Assembly: GCA_016202745.1 (NCBI GenBank)
Contig: JACQOB010000078.1
Coordinates: 1-8,451, forward strand
Direction of reading: 5' to 3'
Source of the DNA: Candidatus Aenigmatarchaeota archaeon
Lineage (GTDB): Archaea; Aenigmatarchaeota; Aenigmatarchaeia; QMZP01
DNA length: 8,451 bases
Below are positions 5,101-8,451 of the stretch, in pieces (position 1 is the first letter of the stretch; each line of letters opens with the position of its first letter). The position numbers and the translations under genes were made by a program. The notes beneath the pieces were generated by a model. The model worked only from the letters and a program-made list of their open reading frames with translations, did no database searches and was not told where the DNA came from.

Positions 5101-7389
5101 GAGGACGGCTCAGTGGAGAAGCTGGGCGATTTTGTTGACAAATTCACAAAAGATGAGGCAGGCGAAAAGATCGCGAAAGACATCTCGGACAAGGACATCT
5201 ACCTCCTGTCGTCGGATTTCAGGCAGGTAAGGTTTTCAAAGGCCAAGGCTGTCGGGAAGCACATAGAGAACAAAATGTTTCATGTAAGGCTTAACACTGG
5301 CCAGGACATTGCGATAACACCTAACCACCCTGTTTTCATTGTAAGGGAGGGCAGGATAATCCCCATAAAGGCGGAAGAGCTTAAGGCTGGGGACTGCATA
5401 CCTGTTCCCAAAAGGCTCTCGCTGGCAGGCAAGCCGCAGCTGCTGCCTGCCCAGAAAACCCATCAGGACAAAAAACACAAGCAAATACGGTTCCCTGAAA
5501 AGAGCAGCCCTGAGCTGTGCGAGTGGATAGGATTGGTGCTGGCTGAAGGGAACGCAGAGGTCAACAGGAAATCCAAAAATGGCGTCTGCTTCACTAATAC
5601 GGATGGTGATATTCTTGAAAGATACAAACAGCTCATTGCAACAGCATTCAAATTAACGCCTTATGCGCAAAAAAACAGGAACAATGTCACAATGCTCAGG
5701 GTAATATCAAAACCCCTGCATGATTTTGTGCATTCAATTGGCCCCAGCATTCTTGCCAGGTCATGGGACAAGGAGATTCCTGAATGGGTTAACAAGGCTT
5801 CAAACAGTGAAATTGCGCATTTGCTGCGCGGCTTGTTTGACGGCGAAGGGTCTGTGAACCACACTTACGGGACAATAACATTCTCGACAACAAGCCGGAA
5901 GCTTGCAAGGCAGATACAGCAGCTGCTGCTGAGATTCGAAGTGTTTTCAGGCATTTATGATGACAGGAGCATGAAAGGCAAGAGAAAACACAAGGCATAC
6001 AAGCTGCAGATATCAGGGAAGGAGAACATCAGGAATTTCGCAGAATTCATAGGCTTTGCCGGGAAAAGGAGGCATAGGCTGGAAAAACTCCTCAAAAAGA
6101 AAACCGTCTCCTCTCTGTGGAACCATGTGCCAAACATAATGCCTTCAATAGAAGAGGTGAGGAAGTCCCTGGGGCTTTCCTATGATGAGATAGCAGGCCA
6201 TGAGATGACTGGCGCAAGAAGAAGGAATAGCACATCAAAGGAAATGCTGGCCATGATCGTGCGCGCCTTTGAGGAAAGGCTGCTCGAGCTTGAGGCCATA
6301 TTGAAGGAGACCGAAAAGCCTCTTTCTTACAGGGATTTCAGGCGGCTGAGGGAAAAGGCCGGCATAAGCAGGTCGGAGATAGCAAGGGAGCTTGGCGTCA
6401 GCCAGCAGGTTTTCAGAAAAAGGCTTGCTGGCATGCTTTCCAACAGGGCTGCAGTGGAAAACCTGCGTTTCATACTCGATGCGCCTGTTGAGTGGGTAAG
6501 GGTAAAGGATATCAGCGCCAGGGAAGGGAAGCAGTGGGTGTATGATGTTGAAATGAATCCCACAGGCATTTTCATAGGGAATGGCATAATATGCCACAAT
6601 TCCGTATCAATCGCGAAGGCCTCCATCGTGGCAACGCTTCCGGCCCAGACTTCTGTCCTCGCCGGCGGGAACCCCAAGTTCAGCAGGTTCGACCCCTACC
6701 TCTCAATCAGCAAGCAGATAACGATCCCCGATACGCTCCTGACAAGGTTTGACCTTAAGTTCGCGCTGAAGGACGTGCCTGACTCGGAGGTTGACAAGAA
6801 GGTGGTGGACCATATGATCAGGTCAAGGCATGCCGATTACGAGGGGGCAAAGCCGAAGCTCGAAGCGGAGTTCATAAGGAGATACATCGCCTACGCAAAG
6901 GACAACTGCAAGCCCGACCTTACCGAAGAGGCGGAGAAGATGCTGAAGAAGTTCTACATTAGCACGAGGAAGAAGGCAGAGGGCGGCGGCGCGCCTGTCC
7001 CGATCACCCTCAGGCAGTTTGAAGCCACCATAAGGCTTTCCGAAGCGGCCGCCAAGATCCAGCTTAGCCAGCAGGTGAAGAAGGAGCACGCCCAGAGGGC
7101 AATAAAGCTGATGCGATTCTCCCTCAGGCAGCTGGGCTTCGACCCTGAAACAGGGGCCATAGACATTGACAAGACGGAAGGCGGCGTGACTGCTACAGAA
7201 AGGTCCAGGATCAGGATTGTTCTTGACATACTGAACGAGCTGTCACAAAAGAAAAAAGAGATCGCCATAGCAGACCTCCAGGAGCGGGCAAGGAAGGAGG
7301 GGGTGGAGGACATAGACGAGGTGGTAGACAGGCTCAAGAGGGAGGGCATGCTCTTCGAACCATCGCCCGGCTTCGTGCAGAAGGTTTAA
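2125..7389 (+). CDS. mcm: Replicative DNA helicase MCM with two inteins
   Basis: A 1754-codon precursor; removing inteins at residues 377-930 and 983-1492 leaves a 690-residue MCM, the normal archaeal length. MCM forms the ring helicase that unwinds DNA ahead of the replication fork. The N-terminal domain carries a zinc site with C153, C156, C175 and C177 and the family signature VGKFIAVEGIVRR. The AAA+ motor has Walker A GDPASGKSQ with K349, Walker B SVDEFEKM with D962 and E963, sensor 1 N1516 in GGNPKF, the arginine finger R1541 in LLTRFD, and a sensor 2 candidate R1630 in LRQFEATIR. From about 1690 a winged-helix domain closes the protein. The spliced joins read GKGTTTAGL-TATV and HEALEQG-SVSIAKA, both continuous with conserved MCM sequence. 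Start 2125 fits the leaderless promoter; Met24 at 2194 is an alternative. No GINS or primase gene is adjacent. Confidence 0.96.
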   Translation: MERLINPSDKTYFPKVSSVYGGTMESMKVTDPKLAEYVAKLKEFLHEKYFQAMVQAANESRPAVVSFRDLYKFRPAIAELLADRPDDFFEAAGQAVEQIDLPAPVRVRIADMPDVVSVRDLRSRHVGKFIAVEGIVRRASEIRPEIMNTIWECAECGDSITQERKGSFIFKPMQCKCGSRKGFKETDKKMIDTRWITIEEPFELTEGERPSQVNIWLTEDLVSVEGRRMTEPGNRLRITGVLRDVPKGKSFSAKLDFFLEANHATATEIGWEKIKITKKDEEDIRKLAADDNVYEILVDSLAPTLYGMREIKEAVIMQLFGGVQRIMPDRTRTRGEIHILLIGDPASGKSQLLKLVPQIVPRGKYVSGKGTTTAGLCTTYDSLIQLGNGGIVKIGDLVEKELEKGSKEIDDGVFISQNPAELEIVSFDQAALKVTKKRITQYFKIRAPKSLVRITTRTGRTVTVTPENPIPILKKGEVIWRKAADITAGEYITCPRILPGANKADSLLESIDGSSHMLNGSEMIEHLACRIKETSTIREFSRKHGIEENNLYHFWRKADAGGKPRVSQLRTMCLGLGLDAEQVFPEEIVLSQYNGHQITMKKDVSEDLMYLIGLIGGDGSISRTPFGGFDIKFANAEDSMLAAFSRLCKEQLGISPRREKSLDRVPNIRFASKIFAGVLDAFGIPPGKKAHNIHVTEKLSLLPNHLLKGYLQGMFDTDGCANPRKTGGSSIELDSVSKELIEGVQLLLLRFGIISRVRKRKATLSSIKGRPVISKEKYTLEISGSENIRKFEDAVGFRLQRKAEKLRQMAGWKHNTKENIDVIPSIGGIIRKARKSLGISARSLYGYKNYSYETGERNATRGYLKNVATRMKEKGYNDDVKRVERFAFSDMLWDKLKSVELLKNHEHEWVYDVTVDGEHSFVCNGMVIHNTATVSKDEQFMGGWVLEAGAMVMAHRGLLSVDEFEKMAPEDQVAMHEALEQGCYDGGTEIILEDGSVEKLGDFVDKFTKDEAGEKIAKDISDKDIYLLSSDFRQVRFSKAKAVGKHIENKMFHVRLNTGQDIAITPNHPVFIVREGRIIPIKAEELKAGDCIPVPKRLSLAGKPQLLPAQKTHQDKKHKQIRFPEKSSPELCEWIGLVLAEGNAEVNRKSKNGVCFTNTDGDILERYKQLIATAFKLTPYAQKNRNNVTMLRVISKPLHDFVHSIGPSILARSWDKEIPEWVNKASNSEIAHLLRGLFDGEGSVNHTYGTITFSTTSRKLARQIQQLLLRFEVFSGIYDDRSMKGKRKHKAYKLQISGKENIRNFAEFIGFAGKRRHRLEKLLKKKTVSSLWNHVPNIMPSIEEVRKSLGLSYDEIAGHEMTGARRRNSTSKEMLAMIVRAFEERLLELEAILKETEKPLSYRDFRRLREKAGISRSEIARELGVSQQVFRKRLAGMLSNRAAVENLRFILDAPVEWVRVKDISAREGKQWVYDVEMNPTGIFIGNGIICHNSVSIAKASIVATLPAQTSVLAGGNPKFSRFDPYLSISKQITIPDTLLTRFDLKFALKDVPDSEVDKKVVDHMIRSRHADYEGAKPKLEAEFIRRYIAYAKDNCKPDLTEEAEKMLKKFYISTRKKAEGGGAPVPITLRQFEATIRLSEAAAKIQLSQQVKKEHAQRAIKLMRFSLRQLGFDPETGAIDIDKTEGGVTATERSRIRIVLDILNELSQKKKEIAIADLQERARKEGVEDIDEVVDRLKREGMLFEPSPGFVQKV
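3253..4914 (+). mobile_element. Intein 1 in MCM, with LAGLIDADG homing endonuclease
   Basis: A 554-residue in-frame protein intron (precursor residues 377-930) inserted between GKGTTTAGL and TATVSK, just after Walker A. Splicing side: Cys377 opens block A (CTTYDSLIQLGNGG), block F is VYDVTVDGEHSF, block G is NGMVIHN with penultimate His929 and terminal Asn930, and the next extein residue is Thr931. Block B reads TPENP, so the usual TxxH histidine is Asn468. Endonuclease side: both LAGLIDADG helices look intact, LIGLIGGDG at 611-619 with D618 and LQGMFDTDG at 711-719 with D718. An extra basic, helix-rich region before the first motif (about 530-590) and a distal module after IPSIGG (823 on) are likely DNA contacts. 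No frameshift is present, so it should be a functional mobile unit. The exact boundaries follow from MCM alignment from memory. Confidence 0.95.
5071..6600 (+). mobile_element. Intein 2 in MCM, with LAGLIDADG homing endonuclease
   Basis: A 510-residue in-frame protein intron (precursor residues 983-1492) inserted between HEALEQG and SVSIAKA, shortly after Walker B. Cys983 opens block A (CYDGGTEIILEDG); block B is canonical, TPNHP with His1068; block F is VYDVEMNPTGIF and block G is GNGIICHN with penultimate His1491 and Asn1492; Ser1493 is the first downstream extein residue. The endonuclease helices are IGLVLAEG at 1135-1142 and LLRGLFDGEG at 1233-1242, with Glu rather than Asp (E1141, E1241) at both metal-binding positions. 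Near the C-terminal end a helix-turn-helix is clear, GISRSEIARELGVSQQVF at 1413-1430, preceded by an MPSIEEVRKSLGLS segment that resembles one in intein 1. The element appears complete and able to splice. Confidence 0.95.
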
Positions 7390-7397
7390 AGGGAAAT

Positions 7398-7405
7398 CTT
7401 ATATG
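7398..7405 (+). promoter_or_regulatory. TATA box downstream of MCM
   Basis: CTTATATG, centred about 26 nt upstream of ATG 7426. The spacing is the same as for the MCM and hydrolase promoters, so it predicts a leaderless transcript starting at that codon. Confidence 0.5.
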
Positions 7406-7425
7406 CATGCCTTATAATAAAACAT

Positions 7426-7551
7426 ATGGCTGAGTATTATCAGGTCTGGTTCAGCGCTGAAACTGGTGGAAAGGCAAGGAAATCCCGATGGCATCATTCA
7501 TCAAAATGGATGGCAACGAAAAGTTTCTCACGTTTCTCACCTTCTCCCTGA
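7426..7551 (+). CDS. Candidate 41-codon ORF or gene remnant
   Basis: Starting at the ATG placed by the TATA box at 7398-7405, the frame reads MAEYYQVWFSAETGGKARKS and stays open for 41 codons, ending in a low-quality Ser/Pro-rich tail. I do not recognise it. The first 18 residues look protein-like while the tail does not; a shift to another frame near 7477 would continue as KEIPMASFIKMDGNEKFL to a stop at 7556, so this may be a decayed or frameshifted gene start. It overlaps an equally short ORF on the other strand. The main support is the promoter spacing. Confidence 0.3.
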   Translation: MAEYYQVWFSAETGGKARKSRWHHSSKWMATKSFSRFSPSP

Positions 7552-7567
7552 AGTAGAAGCCGCCCAT
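7451..7567 (-). CDS. Candidate 38-codon ORF coupled to the ABC permease
   Basis: The ATG at 7567 overlaps the permease stop codon as TGATG, a common arrangement for translational coupling. The product begins MGGFYFREKVRNVRNFSLPS, basic and aromatic at first and then mildly hydrophobic, and ends at TGA 7451-7453. I do not recognise it. It could be a tiny permease partner, or simply chance open frame in a gap of 177 bp; it lies antisense to the 41-codon ORF, and probably at most one of the two is real. Confidence 0.22.
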   Translation of the reverse strand: MGGFYFREKVRNVRNFSLPSILMNDAIGISLPFHQFQR

Positions 7568-8451
7568 CACGACCTTATCGTCCTCCTGAGGAACACCCAG
7601 GAAATGACCCCGAAAGAAACTATGTAGACCAGCATTTTCGCGATGAGTGCCATGATTGCCCCGGGAGGGAGGGTGTAGAAGATGAAGCCTTCGAGCAGCC
7701 TTATTGATATAGTGGTCGGCAGCTGCTCTGATACCGCCTTTATGATGGGCAGGAAGGCCTCCGTGGGGTAGAATATCCCCGTGAAGAAGAGGAGCGGGAT
7801 GACGAACTTGAGGGACGCGAGTATCGCCGTGCCTTCCGTCTTCGAGAAGCTTGCTATTATCAGGCCGAACATGACGAAGATGAGCGCGGCCAGCGTGCCG
7901 ACGGCGAAGATTGCCAGCACGTCGAAAGCGGACATCTGAATCCCGAGCCCCGCCGCCCCCGCCGCCAGTATGAGCGGGAGGGCGACAATTGTTATTATTG
8001 AATTAGATATCAGCTTCTCCAGGATTATGAAGCCCGTTGAGGTGGGCGATATTGATATCCTCTTCAGGATGCCCTGGTTCCTCTGCTTGATGAAGCTGAT
8101 GGAAGACAGGAACACGCCCATCCACATCAGGATTATTATGATGACGCTGGGGAAGATGAAATTCACCAGCGGCTTGTCGCCGAAGACTCCAACCACCCTG
8201 GCCCTTAAAGGCTCCGAGAATTCAGGCGGTATGCTGCTTATCAGGCTGTTCACCCTTGTCTTTGTCGTCCTTACCTGGCTCACAGTCGAGCCCATCACCT
8301 TTTCGGCGTCGGCAAGCCTGGCGGAAATAGTGGTGAGTGATGACCTTACGGACCTGATGTTTTCCGCGACAGAATTCAGGTTGAGCCCCCTCAGGAAGTC
8401 CGCCGAGGATTCGAGGCTGGCCCTGATGGAATCAACATCCCCCTTCAAGGC
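7567..8451 (-). CDS. ABC-2 type transporter permease, N-terminus off the window
   Basis: The frame is open to the right edge, so the first part of the gene is missing; 294 codons are visible. The product is the membrane subunit of an ABC exporter of the ABC-2 family. The visible part starts with a polar, heptad-like region (about residues 1-75 from the TTG at 8448) that probably lies outside the membrane between helix 1 and helix 2, as in YhgE/Pip-like and related permeases. Then come five hydrophobic segments at about 97-119, 147-168, 177-200, 208-226 and 265-287. After the first of them stands KQRNQGILKRISISP, which corresponds to the family's conserved E-x3-GT-x-K/R-x3-SP cytoplasmic loop. 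The substrate cannot be told; drug, lipid or polysaccharide exporters all use this fold. The ATPase partner is not in the window and may be upstream, beyond the right edge. Confidence 0.85.
   Translation of the reverse strand, partial: ALKGDVDSIRASLESSADFLRGLNLNSVAENIRSVRSSLTTISARLADAEKVMGSTVSQVRTTKTRVNSLISSIPPEFSEPLRARVVGVFGDKPLVNFIFPSVIIIILMWMGVFLSSISFIKQRNQGILKRISISPTSTGFIILEKLISNSIITIVALPLILAAGAAGLGIQMSAFDVLAIFAVGTLAALIFVMFGLIIASFSKTEGTAILASLKFVIPLLFFTGIFYPTEAFLPIIKAVSEQLPTTISIRLLEGFIFYTLPPGAIMALIAKMLVYIVSFGVISWVFLRRTIRS

Noticed and set aside
1..8451. tRNA, rRNA, CRISPR arrays and insertion sequences
   Set aside because: No cloverleaf-like conserved boxes, regular repeat-spacer pattern, or transposase motifs were seen by eye.

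Overview
The window is archaeal. It carries the replicative MCM helicase of Archaea, archaeal-type TATA boxes about 25 nt upstream of start codons with little or no 5' leader, and strong GGAGGTG-type ribosome binding sites only in front of operon-internal genes. Overall style (small compact genes, a two-intein MCM, several tiny proteins) would fit a small-genome lineage such as a DPANN group, but nothing here fixes the phylum.

Left part (1-743, minus strand): a probable operon read right to left: a YruB-type glutaredoxin (CPYC), a 25-residue SEC-C metal-binding microprotein behind a perfect GGAGGTG site, and a Met-rich two-helix membrane protein that runs off the left edge. Positions 744-828 hold a TATA-like box and a perfect 6-bp inverted repeat. 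Then come a minus-strand alpha/beta hydrolase (829-1614) with an intact Ser-Asp-His triad, and a three-helix small membrane protein of unknown function (1711-2031). The two intergenic gaps beside that small membrane gene (1615-1710 and 2032-2124) each contain a copy of the same ~26-bp element that can fold as a short hairpin.

Centre (2125-7389, plus strand): one continuous 1754-codon frame encoding MCM interrupted by two full-length inteins with LAGLIDADG endonuclease motifs. Intein 1 (554 aa) sits just after the Walker A region, intein 2 (510 aa) just after Walker B; only 52 residues of helicase lie between them. Removing both leaves a 690-residue MCM of normal length with zinc-binding N-terminal domain, AAA+ motor and C-terminal winged helix. 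Intein 1 lacks the usual block-B histidine (Asn instead), so its splicing chemistry is the most interesting protein-level point in the window.

Right part: a 177-bp gap (7390-7566) with a well-placed promoter for a 41-codon plus-strand ORF and, antisense to it, a 38-codon minus-strand ORF that overlaps the next gene by TGATG; neither is recognised. The window ends in a minus-strand ABC-2-type transporter permease whose N-terminus lies beyond the right edge.

Functionally these are mostly independent units: a redox/metal mini-operon, an esterase-like hydrolase, the replication helicase and an exporter subunit. No RNA genes, CRISPR arrays or insertion sequences were seen.
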